NCBI RefSeq assembly: GCF_009817885.1
Contig: NZ_CP041764.1
Span: forward strand, 3,348,001-3,412,000
Reading direction: 5' to 3'
DNA from: Serratia rhizosphaerae
GTDB taxonomy: Bacteria; Pseudomonadota; Gammaproteobacteria; Enterobacterales; Enterobacteriaceae
DNA: 64,000 nucleotides
This document shows positions 17,308-25,833 of this stretch, one piece after another. The first letter of the stretch is position 1. Each line of letters begins with the position of its first letter. A program made the position numbers and the translations under genes. A model generated the notes under the pieces. The model ran no database searches. It saw nothing but the letters and a program-made list of their open reading frames with translations, and was not told the origin of the DNA.

Positions 17308-18651
17308 ATGGCTTCATCCAAGAAAATTGGGCTTATTGCCTGCACCGGCGTGGTTGCCGGTAATATGATGGGGAGCGGGATCGCTTTATTACCCGCGAAC
17401 CTGGCCAGCCTCGGCGGTATTGCCATATGGGGATGGGTGATCTCTATTATTGGCGCCATGTCTTTAGCCTATGTATATGCCCGCCTCGCCACCAAAAACC
17501 CACAGGAAGGCGGCCCGATTGCCTACGCGGGGGAAATTTCTCCGGCGTTTGGCTTCCAAACCGGCGTGCTGTATTACCATGCCAACTGGATCGGTAACTT
17601 AGCCATCGGCATTACCGCCGTTTCTTATCTTTCTACTTTCTTCCCCGCCCTGAATAATCCCATTCCGGCAGGTATTGCCTGTATCGCCATTGTCTGGGTC
17701 TTTACCTTTGTGAATATGCTCGGCGGCACCTGGGTCAGCCGTCTGACCACCATGGGGCTGGTGCTGGTGCTGTTCCCGGTGATTGTGACCGCCATTGCCG
17801 GTTGGCACTGGTTTGACGTTGCCACCTATCACGCCAACTGGAACACCTCCGGCACCACTGACAGCCACGCGGTGATTAAAAGTATCCTGCTGTGCCTGTG
17901 GGCGTTTATCGGGGTGGAATCCGCCGCCGTCAGCACCGGCATGGTGAAAAACCCGAAACGTACCGTACCGCTGGCCACCATGCTGGGCACTGGCCTGGCC
18001 GGCATCGTCTACATCGCCGCAACGCAGGTGCTGAGTGGTATGTTCCCCGCCAGCCAAATGGCCGCCAGCGGCGCGCCGTTCGCCATCAGCGCCTCTGCCA
18101 TTATGGGCAGTTGGGCCGCGCCGATGGTTTCTGCTTTCACCGCGTTTGCCTGTCTGACTTCATTGGGCTCGTGGATGATGCTGGTGGGCCAGGCCGGGGT
18201 GCGCGCCGCGCATGACGGTAACTTCCCGAAAGTGTACGGCGAGCTGGATAAAAACGGCATTCCTAAAAAAGGTCTGCTGCTGGCCAGCTGCAAAATGACC
18301 GCGCTGATGGTGCTGATCACCGTGATGAGCTCCAGCGGCGGCAAGGCGTCCGACCTGTTTGCCGAACTGACCGGTATCGCGGTGCTGTTGACTATGCTGC
18401 CTTACTTCTACTCCTGCGTAGATTTGATCCGCTTTGAAGGCGTTAACGTACGCAACCTGCTGAGCCTGATTGCTTCCGTCTGCGGCTGTGGCTTCTGTTT
18501 TATCGCCCTGATGGGTGCCAACTCCTTCGAACTGTCCGGCACCTTTATCGTCAGCCTGATCATCCTGATGTTCTACGCCCGGAAAATGAATACCCGTCAG
18601 GTCGCCAAGCAGGCGGCTATCGAAGATAACGCCGCAGCGAAAGCACATTAA
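17308..18651 (+). CDS. cadB: Lysine/cadaverine antiporter CadB
   Basis: CadB is an inner-membrane APC-superfamily antiporter that imports lysine and exports cadaverine, so that each cycle with CadA removes a cytoplasmic proton. It has 447 residues and about 12 membrane segments. The N-terminus has the APC motif (GVVAGNMMGSGIALLPANLA, about residues 15-34), and the middle has the characteristic WAFIGVESAAVSTGMVKNPK block. It is followed by cadA after 95 bases containing a strong hairpin. Confidence 0.96.
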   Translation: MASSKKIGLIACTGVVAGNMMGSGIALLPANLASLGGIAIWGWVISIIGAMSLAYVYARLATKNPQEGGPIAYAGEISPAFGFQTGVLYYHANWIGNLAIGITAVSYLSTFFPALNNPIPAGIACIAIVWVFTFVNMLGGTWVSRLTTMGLVLVLFPVIVTAIAGWHWFDVATYHANWNTSGTTDSHAVIKSILLCLWAFIGVESAAVSTGMVKNPKRTVPLATMLGTGLAGIVYIAATQVLSGMFPASQMAASGAPFAISASAIMGSWAAPMVSAFTAFACLTSLGSWMMLVGQAGVRAAHDGNFPKVYGELDKNGIPKKGLLLASCKMTALMVLITVMSSSGGKASDLFAELTGIAVLLTMLPYFYSCVDLIRFEGVNVRNLLSLIASVCGCGFCFIALMGANSFELSGTFIVSLIILMFYARKMNTRQVAKQAAIEDNAAAKAH

Positions 18652-18680
18652 GCCGCGACCGTTAACCCACTGATATTTAT

Positions 18681-18727
18681 CCAGCCCTTTTCCCGCCGAC
18701 CTGTCTGCCGTGACGGGAAGGGGCTGG
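18681..18727 (+). terminator. Hairpin between cadB and cadA (attenuator-like or mRNA-stabilising)
   Basis: CCAGCCCTTTTCCCG (18681-18695) pairs almost perfectly with CGGGAAGGGGCTGG (18714-18727), followed by CTTT only. The weak T-run suggests partial termination or 3'-end protection of cadB mRNA rather than a full stop, since cadA has no obvious promoter of its own. Confidence 0.5.
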
Positions 18728-18746
18728 CTTTGCCAGGAGATATAGT

Positions 18747-20888
18747 ATGAACGTTATTGCCATCATGAATCACATGGGCGTCTACTTCAAAGAAGAGCCG
18801 ATCCGTGAGCTGCACCAGGCGCTGGAAACGCTGGGCTTCCGCCTGGTTTACCCGAACGATCGCGCCGACCTGCTGAAGCTGATTGAAAACAACGCCCGCC
18901 TGTGCGGTGTCATCTTCGACTGGGACAAATACAACCTGGAGCTGTGTGAAGAAATCAGCCAGCTCAATGAATACATGCCGCTGTATGCCTTCGCTAACAC
19001 CTATTCGACGCTGGATGTCAGCCTGAACGATCTGCGTATGCAGGTACGTTTCTTTGAGTATGCGTTAGGCGCTGCGCAGGATATCGCCGCCAAGATAAAA
19101 CAGAACACCGATGAGTATATCGACCGCATTATGCCGCCGCTGACCAAGGCGCTGTTCAAATACGTACGTGAAGGGAAATATACCTTCTGTACGCCAGGCC
19201 ATATGGGCGGCACCGCCTTCCAGAAAAGCCCGGTCGGTAGCCTGTTCTATGATTTCTTCGGGCCGAACACCATGAAGTCCGATATTTCGATTTCCGTCTC
19301 TGAGCTGGGTTCGCTGCTGGATCACTCCGGTCCGCATAAAGAGGCGGAAGAGTATATTTCCCGCGTCTTCAACGCCGAGCGCAGCTATATGGTGACCAAC
19401 GGCACCTCAACGGCGAACAAAATCGTCGGTATGTACTCTGCGCCGGCGGGCAGCACGGTACTGATTGACCGTAACTGCCACAAATCGCTGACGCATCTGA
19501 TGATGATGAGCGACATCACGCCAATTTATTTCCGTCCGACCCGTAATGCCTACGGTATTCTCGGCGGCATCCCGCAGAGTGAGTTCAGTCGCGCCACCAT
19601 CGCCAAACGGGTGAAAGAAACGCCGAACGCCAGCTGGCCGGTGCATGCGGTGATCACCAACTCTACCTATGACGGCCTGCTGTACAACACCGACTTTATC
19701 AAGGACACGCTGGACGTGAAGTCGATTCACTTTGATTCCGCCTGGGTGCCTTACACCAACTTCCACCCGATTTATAAAGGCAAATGCGGGATGAGCGGCG
19801 ACCGTGTGGAGGGCAAGGTGATTTATGAAACCCAGTCTACCCATAAACTGCTGGCGGCGTTTTCGCAGGCGTCGATGATTCATGTAAAAGGTGATATCAA
19901 CGAAGAGACCTTCAACGAAGCCTACATGATGCATACCACCACCTCACCGCACTACGGTATCGTGGCCTCCACCGAAACCGCGGCGGCGATGATGAAAGGC
20001 AATGCCGGTAAGCGTCTGATCGACGGCTCCGTTGAACGTGCGATCAAGTTCCGTAAAGAAATCAAACGGCTGAAAGTCGAGTCCGACGGGTGGTTCTTTG
20101 ACGTCTGGCAGCCTGAGCATATCGATGAGGCCGAATGCTGGCCGCTGCGCTCCGACAGCGCCTGGCACGGTTTCAAAAACATCGATAACGAGCATATGTA
20201 CCTCGACCCGATCAAGGTCACCATCCTGACGCCGGGGATGAGTAAAGAGGGGGAGATGCAGCCGTTCGGTATTCCGGCCAGCATCGTGGCGAAATACCTG
20301 GATGAACACGGCATTATCGTTGAAAAAACCGGGCCGTATAACCTGTTGTTCCTGTTCAGCATCGGTATCGATAAAACCAAGGCGCTGAGCCTGCTGCGCG
20401 CCCTGACCGAATTCAAACGTGCGTTCGATCTGAACCTGCGGGTGAAAAACATGCTGCCGTCGCTGTATCAGGAAGCGCCCGAGTTTTATGAGGATATGCG
20501 CATTCAGGATCTGGCGCAGAATATTCACCGCCTGGTTGAGCAGCACAATCTGCCGGACCTGATGTACCGCGCCTTTGAAGTATTGCCAAGCATGGTGATG
20601 AACCCTTATCAGGCCTTCCAGAAAGAGCTGCACGGCGAGGTGGAAGAGGTGTATCTGGAGGAGATGATCGGTAAGGTGAACGCCAACATGATCCTGCCAT
20701 ACCCACCGGGCGTGCCGCTGGTAATGCCGGGTGAGATGCTGACCGAAGAGAGCCGCCCGGTTCTGGAGTTCCTGCAGATGCTGTGCGAAATCGGCGCGCA
20801 TTACCCGGGCTTTGAAACCGATATCCATGGCGCTTACCGTCAGGCAGACGGACGGTACACCGTTAAGGTGCTGAAAAACGAAAAATAA
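18747..20888 (+). CDS. cadA: Inducible lysine decarboxylase CadA
   Basis: This PLP-dependent decarboxylase converts lysine to cadaverine and CO2, consuming a proton under acid stress. It has 713 residues (E. coli CadA 715) in the usual order: wing domain (about 1-130), PLP-binding fold and C-terminal domain. The Schiff-base lysine is Lys367 in TQSTHKLLAAFSQ. I call it CadA rather than the constitutive paralogue LdcC because it lies directly behind cadC and cadB, and its sequence matches E. coli CadA closely throughout. Enteric lysine decarboxylases form decamers that can bind the AAA+ ATPase RavA and are inhibited by ppGpp; whether this one does cannot be read here. Confidence 0.95.
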   Translation: MNVIAIMNHMGVYFKEEPIRELHQALETLGFRLVYPNDRADLLKLIENNARLCGVIFDWDKYNLELCEEISQLNEYMPLYAFANTYSTLDVSLNDLRMQVRFFEYALGAAQDIAAKIKQNTDEYIDRIMPPLTKALFKYVREGKYTFCTPGHMGGTAFQKSPVGSLFYDFFGPNTMKSDISISVSELGSLLDHSGPHKEAEEYISRVFNAERSYMVTNGTSTANKIVGMYSAPAGSTVLIDRNCHKSLTHLMMMSDITPIYFRPTRNAYGILGGIPQSEFSRATIAKRVKETPNASWPVHAVITNSTYDGLLYNTDFIKDTLDVKSIHFDSAWVPYTNFHPIYKGKCGMSGDRVEGKVIYETQSTHKLLAAFSQASMIHVKGDINEETFNEAYMMHTTTSPHYGIVASTETAAAMMKGNAGKRLIDGSVERAIKFRKEIKRLKVESDGWFFDVWQPEHIDEAECWPLRSDSAWHGFKNIDNEHMYLDPIKVTILTPGMSKEGEMQPFGIPASIVAKYLDEHGIIVEKTGPYNLLFLFSIGIDKTKALSLLRALTEFKRAFDLNLRVKNMLPSLYQEAPEFYEDMRIQDLAQNIHRLVEQHNLPDLMYRAFEVLPSMVMNPYQAFQKELHGEVEEVYLEEMIGKVNANMILPYPPGVPLVMPGEMLTEESRPVLEFLQMLCEIGAHYPGFETDIHGAYRQADGRYTVKVLKNEK

Positions 20889-20902
20889 GCGTAATCAGTC
20901 AT

Positions 20903-20930
20903 CGGGAGGCGTTCGCGCCTCCCACTTTTT
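20903..20930 (+). terminator. Rho-independent terminator after cadA
   Basis: A stem GGGAGGCG/CGCCTCCC with a TTCG tetraloop is followed by ACTTTTTT. It lies between cadA and dtpC, so dtpC expression depends on read-through or its own promoter. Confidence 0.9.
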
Positions 20931-20959
20931 TGTCGGCTACCGACTGATGGGAGACTCCT

Positions 20960-22420
20960 ATGCAAACACCCACACAGCCGCGCGCAATCTACTATGTCGT
21001 AGCGATACAAATTTGGGAATACTTCAGCTTTTACGGCATGCGTGCGTTACTTATTCTCTATCTGACCCACCAACTCGGCTATTCTGACGGCCATGCCATC
21101 GAGCTATATAGCGCCTACGCTTCTCTGGTTTACGTTACCCCCATTCTCGGCGGCTGGCTGGCCGACCGCCTATTAGGCAACCGCGCGGCGGTGATTGCCG
21201 GCGCGGTGTTAATGACGCTCGGCCATGTGGTGCTGGGCTTCAGCGGCGCATCCAGCCAGGCGCTTTATCTGGCGCTGGCGATCATTATCTGTGGCTACGG
21301 CCTGTTTAAATCGAACATCAGTTGCCTACTGGGGGAGCTGTATCAGCCGCATGACGCACGGCGTGAAGGCGGTTTTTCTCTGTTGTACGCCGCCGGCAAC
21401 GTCGGCTCGATACTGGCGCCTATCGCCTGCGGGCTGGCGGCGGAACGCTATGGCTGGCATATCGGCTTTGCGCTGGCGGGGATCGGTATGTTCGCCGGCT
21501 TGACCCTTTTCCTGTGCGGCGGGCGTCATTTTCGCGGCGTGCGCGGCGTCAACCTGGTGCAGCTGCGTGCCGTCCGCTGGGGCGTGCCGAACTGGGGCTG
21601 GCTGGCTGCGGCGTTACTGCTTGCGCCGCTGTTTTTCACCTTTCTGTTGATCCATGGTTTGTCCGGCTACCTGTTGATGCTGGTCTGTTCGGTGGCTGTG
21701 GTGTGGCTGGCGCGCATTCTTTGGCGGGCGGATGCCGCCCAGCGCCGGGCGCTGTGGCAAATTATCACACTGATGCTGTTGGGGACGCTGTTCTGGGCCT
21801 TTGCGCAGCAGGGGGGCAGTTCTATCAGCCTGTTTATCGATCGCTTTGTCGACCGACGCTGGTTCAGTTGGACGGTGCCGACCGCGCTATTCCAGTCGAT
21901 CAACGCGCTGGCGGTGATGTTGGGCGGCGTGGCGCTGGCCTGGCTGGCGGGCAACGGTGAAACGAGGCGTCGTGCGTTGCGTACTTGGTGCAAGTTCGCT
22001 TTTGGCCTGCTGCTGATCGGCAGCGGATTTATGCTGATGGCGATCAATGCGCGGCTGGGGCAGTTAGGCAAACAGACCTCGATGGGGATGATGATCGCCG
22101 GGCTGGCGCTGATGGGGGCGGCCGAACTGTTTATCGATCCGGTGGCGATGGCGCAGATTACTCGTCTGAACATTCCCGGCGTTACCGGTGTGCTGACCGG
22201 TATTTATATGCTGGCGACCGGTGCGGTGGCCAACTATCTGGCGGGCGTGATTGCCAGCCATACCGTGGAGCAGCAGACCAGCGGCGCCGCCGTGCAGGCC
22301 TATGCGCAATTTTTCGCTCAGGTGGGCTGGTGGGCTGGCGGCAGCGCCAGCGTGATGATTGTGCTGCTGGGCGGCTGGTGGCTGCTGGCGCGCCGTCAAA
22401 CGCGGGCGGTTAATGCTTGA
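20960..22420 (+). CDS. dtpC: Proton-dependent di/tripeptide permease DtpC (POT family)
   Basis: DtpC is an inner-membrane MFS/POT transporter that imports small peptides with protons. It has 486 residues and about 14 membrane segments. The usual family motif ExxERFxYYG near residue 15 reads QIWEYFSFYG here, the variant typical of the DtpC/YjdL branch, and YKSNISCL-like (LFKSNISCLLGELY) and LAQQGGS-type (FAQQGGSSISLF) blocks follow. In E. coli dtpC is also directly downstream of cadBA. It may feed lysine-containing peptides to CadA; that link is inference from gene order. Confidence 0.92.
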   Translation: MQTPTQPRAIYYVVAIQIWEYFSFYGMRALLILYLTHQLGYSDGHAIELYSAYASLVYVTPILGGWLADRLLGNRAAVIAGAVLMTLGHVVLGFSGASSQALYLALAIIICGYGLFKSNISCLLGELYQPHDARREGGFSLLYAAGNVGSILAPIACGLAAERYGWHIGFALAGIGMFAGLTLFLCGGRHFRGVRGVNLVQLRAVRWGVPNWGWLAAALLLAPLFFTFLLIHGLSGYLLMLVCSVAVVWLARILWRADAAQRRALWQIITLMLLGTLFWAFAQQGGSSISLFIDRFVDRRWFSWTVPTALFQSINALAVMLGGVALAWLAGNGETRRRALRTWCKFAFGLLLIGSGFMLMAINARLGQLGKQTSMGMMIAGLALMGAAELFIDPVAMAQITRLNIPGVTGVLTGIYMLATGAVANYLAGVIASHTVEQQTSGAAVQAYAQFFAQVGWWAGGSASVMIVLLGGWWLLARRQTRAVNA

Positions 22421-22476
22421 TTGATAATAGCCGCCGGGGTTACCTTGCAGCCATGTCGAGACGATAGAACCTATTC

Positions 22477-23787
22477 ATGGACACCAATCAATTGATCGCC
22501 CGGGTGGCGGAACAGCTGGGGGAGCGTCGGCAACTGCTGCTGGCTTTCAGCGGCGGGCTGGATTCCAGCGCTCTGCTGCACCTGCTGATACAGCTACGTC
22601 GCCAGCGTCCTGAGTTGCAGCTGCGCGCGCTGCATGTGCATCACGGCCTGAGTTCGTTTGCCGACCGTTGGGTGGCGCACTGCCGGCAGCAGTGCGATTC
22701 CTGGCGGGTGCCGCTGACGGTGCGCCGCGTGCAGCTTGACTCCCGCGCCGGCGGTATTGAGGCGGCGGCGCGCGCTGCGCGCTATCTGACGTTGCAGGCG
22801 GCGCTGCAGCCGGGTGAATGCCTGCTGACAGCCCAGCATCTGGACGATCAGTGCGAGACTTTTCTGCTGGCGCTCAAGCGCGGCAGCGGCCCGGCCGGGC
22901 TGTCGGCGATGGCCGCCTGCGGCGCGCTGGGGGAGCATGTTTTGCTGCGCCCTTTGCTTGGCGTCAGTCGTCAGCAACTGGAGCACTATGCAAAACAGCA
23001 TCAGTTGGACTGGATTGATGACGACAGCAATCAGGATGCGCGTTTCGATCGCAACTTTTTACGTTTGCAGATCCTGCCGCTGCTGCTGCAGCGCTGGCCG
23101 CACTTTGCCGAGGCGACGGCGCGTAGCGCCAGCCTGTGCGCCGAACAGGAACAGCTGCTGGATGAGCTGCTGGCGGAGCAGCTGCAGACGTTGCTGGACG
23201 ATGAGCGATCGCTGGCGATCGACGGCCTGAGCGCCTGCTCCGCCGCGCGCCGCTTTGCCCTGTTGCGCCGCTGGATCGCGGGCTTTGCGGTCAGCATGCC
23301 GGCAAGAGAACAGCTGCAGCGGGTGTGGGATGAAGTGGCGCTGGCCCGTCGTGACGCCGAGCCGCAGCTGCGTCTGGGGAACTATCAGATTCGCCGCTTC
23401 CGCCAGCGGTTATACCTGTTGCCGCCGCTGGCGGATTTACGCGATCAATGCCTGGCCTGGCCGGATGAGGCGCCGCTGGCCCTGCCGGACGGTCTTGGCG
23501 TGCTCAGCCGTGAAGGCGGAGCGGAACGCGTGCGCGCGCCGCTGCCGCAGCAGCGCGTCAGCGTGCGCTTTGGCGTCAGCGGCACCCTGCGCATCGTCGG
23601 ACGGGCGCATTCGCGCGCGGCGAAAAAACTGTGGCAGGAGCTGGGTATTCCGCCCTGGCAGCGTGAACGGATCCCCTTACTCTATTATGATGATCAACTG
23701 ATTGCCGCGCCCGGCGTTTTTATTACCGAGGCGGGGCGGCCGCAGCCGGAACAGGCGTTCTGGTCGCTGCGGTGGCAGAAAACCTAA
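22477..23787 (+). CDS. tilS: tRNA(Ile)-lysidine synthase
   Basis: TilS uses ATP and lysine to convert C34 of tRNA-Ile(CAU) to lysidine, switching it from methionine to isoleucine identity; it is essential in bacteria. The 436-residue protein shows the N-type ATP-pyrophosphatase P-loop SGGLDSS beginning at Ser25, the family block AQHLDDQCETFLLALKRGSG near residues 121-140, and the C-terminal substrate-binding domains with a Lys/Arg-rich end. The start ATG is 56 bases after dtpC. In E. coli it neighbours yaeR and rof. Confidence 0.96.
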   Translation: MDTNQLIARVAEQLGERRQLLLAFSGGLDSSALLHLLIQLRRQRPELQLRALHVHHGLSSFADRWVAHCRQQCDSWRVPLTVRRVQLDSRAGGIEAAARAARYLTLQAALQPGECLLTAQHLDDQCETFLLALKRGSGPAGLSAMAACGALGEHVLLRPLLGVSRQQLEHYAKQHQLDWIDDDSNQDARFDRNFLRLQILPLLLQRWPHFAEATARSASLCAEQEQLLDELLAEQLQTLLDDERSLAIDGLSACSAARRFALLRRWIAGFAVSMPAREQLQRVWDEVALARRDAEPQLRLGNYQIRRFRQRLYLLPPLADLRDQCLAWPDEAPLALPDGLGVLSREGGAERVRAPLPQQRVSVRFGVSGTLRIVGRAHSRAAKKLWQELGIPPWQRERIPLLYYDDQLIAAPGVFITEAGRPQPEQAFWSLRWQKT

Positions 23788-23806
23788 GTCCCACAGAGGA
23801 ACGGCA

Positions 23807-24121
23807 ATGAAATTTGTGAGCGTTGTTATTGCAGCAGCCGGGCTGCTGAGCCTGCCGGCGCTGGCCGCAGGCGATGCGGCGGCGGGCAAGAATAAGTCCG
23901 CCAGCTGTCTGGCCTGCCATGGCGCGGCGGGTAAGGTGTCGGTGCCGATGTACCCGAATCTGGCGGGGCAAAACGCCCTGTATCTTGAGCATGCGCTCAA
24001 GGCTTATCAGAGCGGCGATCGCTCCGGCGGTCAGGCCGAGGTGATGAAGGCTTACGTCTCCGGCCTGTCGGACGCGGATATTGCGGATTTGGCGGCGTAT
24101 TACGCCAGTCTGAAGCCTTAG
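23807..24121 (+). CDS. Small periplasmic class I cytochrome c
   Basis: A 104-residue exported monohaem cytochrome c. The signal peptide is about residues 1-20 (MKFVSVVIAAAGLLSLPALA). The haem-binding CxxCH is CLACH at about residues 33-37, and a Met in AEVMKAYVSGLSD is the likely sixth ligand, with the C-terminal helix LAAYYASL as in cytochromes c4/c5. The ATG at 23807 has the Shine-Dalgarno AGAGGAA; longer in-frame starts lack a signal peptide. It lies 19 bases after tilS. E. coli has no such gene here, so its electron partner is unknown; a nearby oxidase or dehydrogenase is not present in the window. Confidence 0.85.
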   Translation: MKFVSVVIAAAGLLSLPALAAGDAAAGKNKSASCLACHGAAGKVSVPMYPNLAGQNALYLEHALKAYQSGDRSGGQAEVMKAYVSGLSDADIADLAAYYASLKP

Positions 24122-24130
24122 CCTATGACA

Positions 24131-24151
24131 AGGGCAGCCGGCGGCTGCCCT
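24131..24151. terminator. Hairpin between cytochrome c gene and rof
   Basis: A 9-bp perfect stem AGGGCAGCC/GGCTGCCCT with a GGC loop sits between the convergent cytochrome and rof genes. It lacks a clear T-run on either strand, so it is a weak or Rho-assisted terminator candidate. Confidence 0.45.
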
Positions 24152-24173
24152 GTAAGAGGAAGAGCGTGACAGT

Positions 24174-24431
24174 TCAGTCGGAAAGACTGACGACCACGGT
24201 ACCGATTTCCGGATGGCTGAAACTGCTGATGTGGTCCAGGCGCAGATCGCGCTGCTGGCCGTTCAGTTCGATGGTTAAATATTCAACACGCTTTTTTTGC
24301 AGCATATCGACGGCTTTGGCTTCAAGCACTTCACCGTCGCGTAACTCCAACTTCAGAATAAGTTTATGCTGACAGGCGAGTTCCAGGTTGTCGTAATCAT
24401 CGCAATTGATGGGTTGGTACTCATCATTCAT
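24174..24431 (-). CDS. rof: Rho-binding antiterminator Rof
   Basis: Rof (YaeO) binds the primary RNA-binding site of transcription terminator Rho and inhibits it. The 85-residue product starts MNDEYQPINCDDYDNLELAC and ends SSFSHPEIGTVVVS, both highly conserved ends of the family, with an Sm-like beta fold between. An ATG two codons upstream (24437) is an equally possible start. It overlaps the end of yaeP, with which it forms a two-gene unit as in E. coli. Confidence 0.93.
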   Translation of the reverse strand: MNDEYQPINCDDYDNLELACQHKLILKLELRDGEVLEAKAVDMLQKKRVEYLTIELNGQQRDLRLDHISSFSHPEIGTVVVSLSD

Positions 24432-24624
24432 CAACATAGTCGCTCACCAATAAGTTAGCGGCGGCAAAGGCCGCCTGTTCCCGAACGGAGGACGGCAGTG
24501 CGCCGTTGGCGGCCACATCGTCCAATGCCTTTAAGACACAGGTTAGTGCATCAGGCACGTAGCCGAGATCTCCGCTGCCGATCCCGGCGTAAAAACGTCG
24601 TACTAACTCACAGTATTGTTGCAC
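24424..24624 (-). CDS. yaeP: Small conserved protein YaeP
   Basis: A 66-residue protein of the UPF0253 family with no known function. I take the GTG at 24624, preceded by AAGGGAGGAAATT, because it gives exactly 66 residues and the N-terminus VQQYCELVRR. Conserved segments are GSGDLGYVPDAL and the C-terminal AAFAAANLLVSDYVDE. The longer frame back to about 24846 has no family similarity. The stop codon region overlaps the rof start, implying coupled translation. Confidence 0.9.
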   Translation of the reverse strand: MQQYCELVRRFYAGIGSGDLGYVPDALTCVLKALDDVAANGALPSSVREQAAFAAANLLVSDYVDE

Positions 24625-24827
24625 AATTTCCTCCCTTAAGAACCGCAGAGCCATCAATAATGCTAATGCGATGACGCGCAGGTTTGCGGAGTTTGTCGAT
24701 CCTGAACGACTATAGCACGGTGTTATTAAGTTATCAGCACCCCCGGTCAGCGCTGAATATCCCGAGCTTTCCCTGCGTAAGCGGATGAAATCAAGTACAC
24801 TGTGCGCTGGAAATAATGAGGTTACGC

Positions 24828-25376
24828 ATGGCACTGAAAGCGACAATTTATAAAGCCACGGTCAATATTGCGGATATGGATAGACACTTCTATCACGACG
24901 CCGCGCTTACCCTTGCTCAACACCCCTCGGAAACCGAGCAGCGCATGATGCTGCGCCTGCTGGCGTGGATTTGCCATGCCGATGAGCGCCTGACGTTTAC
25001 CAAAGGGCTAAGCGCCGATGACGAGCCGGAACTCTGGCAGCGCAATGACCACAACGGCCTGGAGCTGTGGATTGAACTGGGGCTGCCGGATGAAAAGCGG
25101 CTGAAAAAGGCCTGCAACCAGTCGCCGCACGTGGTGCTGTATGCCTACGGCGAGCGCGCTGCACAGGTCTGGTGGCAGTCGATGCAGAGTAAGACGGCTG
25201 CTTACCGCAACCTCAGCATTCGCTTTTTAAATGACGAGCAACTGGCTCGGCTGGCGGCGCTGGCCAACCGCAATATGACGCTGCAGGCGACATTGCAGGA
25301 CGGAACTATTTGGTTGTCCGATGCTCAGAGTAGTCTGGAAATCCAGTTTGCCGAATGGCAGCGGGCCGGAGAGTAA
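24828..25376 (+). CDS. yaeQ: YaeQ family protein
   Basis: YaeQ is a conserved proteobacterial protein with a PD-(D/E)XK-nuclease-like fold in solved homologues; no firm cellular role is established. The 182-residue product starts MALKATIYKATVNIADMDRH and contains HPSETEQRMMLRLLAWICHA, DEPELWQRNDHNGLELWIEL and TLQATLQDGTIWLSD, all family hallmarks. The ATG at 24828 aligns with the E. coli start; an ATG four codons upstream is less likely. It is divergent from yaeP and followed by arfB after 3 bases. Confidence 0.93.
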   Translation: MALKATIYKATVNIADMDRHFYHDAALTLAQHPSETEQRMMLRLLAWICHADERLTFTKGLSADDEPELWQRNDHNGLELWIELGLPDEKRLKKACNQSPHVVLYAYGERAAQVWWQSMQSKTAAYRNLSIRFLNDEQLARLAALANRNMTLQATLQDGTIWLSDAQSSLEIQFAEWQRAGE

Positions 25377-25379
25377 CCG

Positions 25380-25793
25380 TTGCTGGAATTGTCACGAAAC
25401 GTGGCCATTGCGGACCATGAAATTGTGCTGACGGCCATCCGCGCGCAGGGGGCGGGCGGCCAGCACGTGAACAAAGCCTCAACGGCGATCCATTTGCGCT
25501 TTGACATCCGGGCCTCCAGCCTGCCAGAGTATTATAAGGAAAGATTACTGGCCTTTACGCATCATCTGATTACCAGCGAAGGGGTGGTGGTGATCAAGGC
25601 GCAGGAGTATCGCAGCCAGGAATTGAATCGTGAAGCGGCGCTGGCGCGGCTGGTGGCGCTGATCCGTCAGGCGATGGTGGTGGAAAAAACGCGCCGGCCG
25701 ACTCGGCCAAGCAAAGGCGCACAGCGGCGTCGCGTGGAAAGCAAAGTACGTAAAGGCACAACCAAAGCGTTACGAGGGAAGGTTCGTCCCTGA
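25380..25793 (+). CDS. arfB: Alternative ribosome-rescue factor ArfB (peptidyl-tRNA hydrolase)
   Basis: ArfB (YaeJ) releases stalled ribosomes by hydrolysing peptidyl-tRNA. The catalytic GGQ lies in AIRAQGAGGQHVNKASTAIH (about residues 17-36). The C-terminal tail (about 100-137) is rich in Lys/Arg, as needed to enter the empty mRNA channel. The start is probably the TTG at 25380, 3 bases after yaeQ; the N-terminus MLELSRNVAI matches the position of the E. coli MIVISRHVAI. Total length 137. Confidence 0.95.
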   Translation: MLELSRNVAIADHEIVLTAIRAQGAGGQHVNKASTAIHLRFDIRASSLPEYYKERLLAFTHHLITSEGVVVIKAQEYRSQELNREAALARLVALIRQAMVVEKTRRPTRPSKGAQRRRVESKVRKGTTKALRGKVRP

Positions 25794-25833
25794 CACCTAT
25801 CATCGAGATAAGAAGCACAGTAGGAGAAAAACT

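Noticed and set aside
18747..20888. Calling the lysine decarboxylase LdcC because of its accA-proximal position
   Set aside because: It follows cadC and cadB directly and its sequence is closer to CadA throughout.
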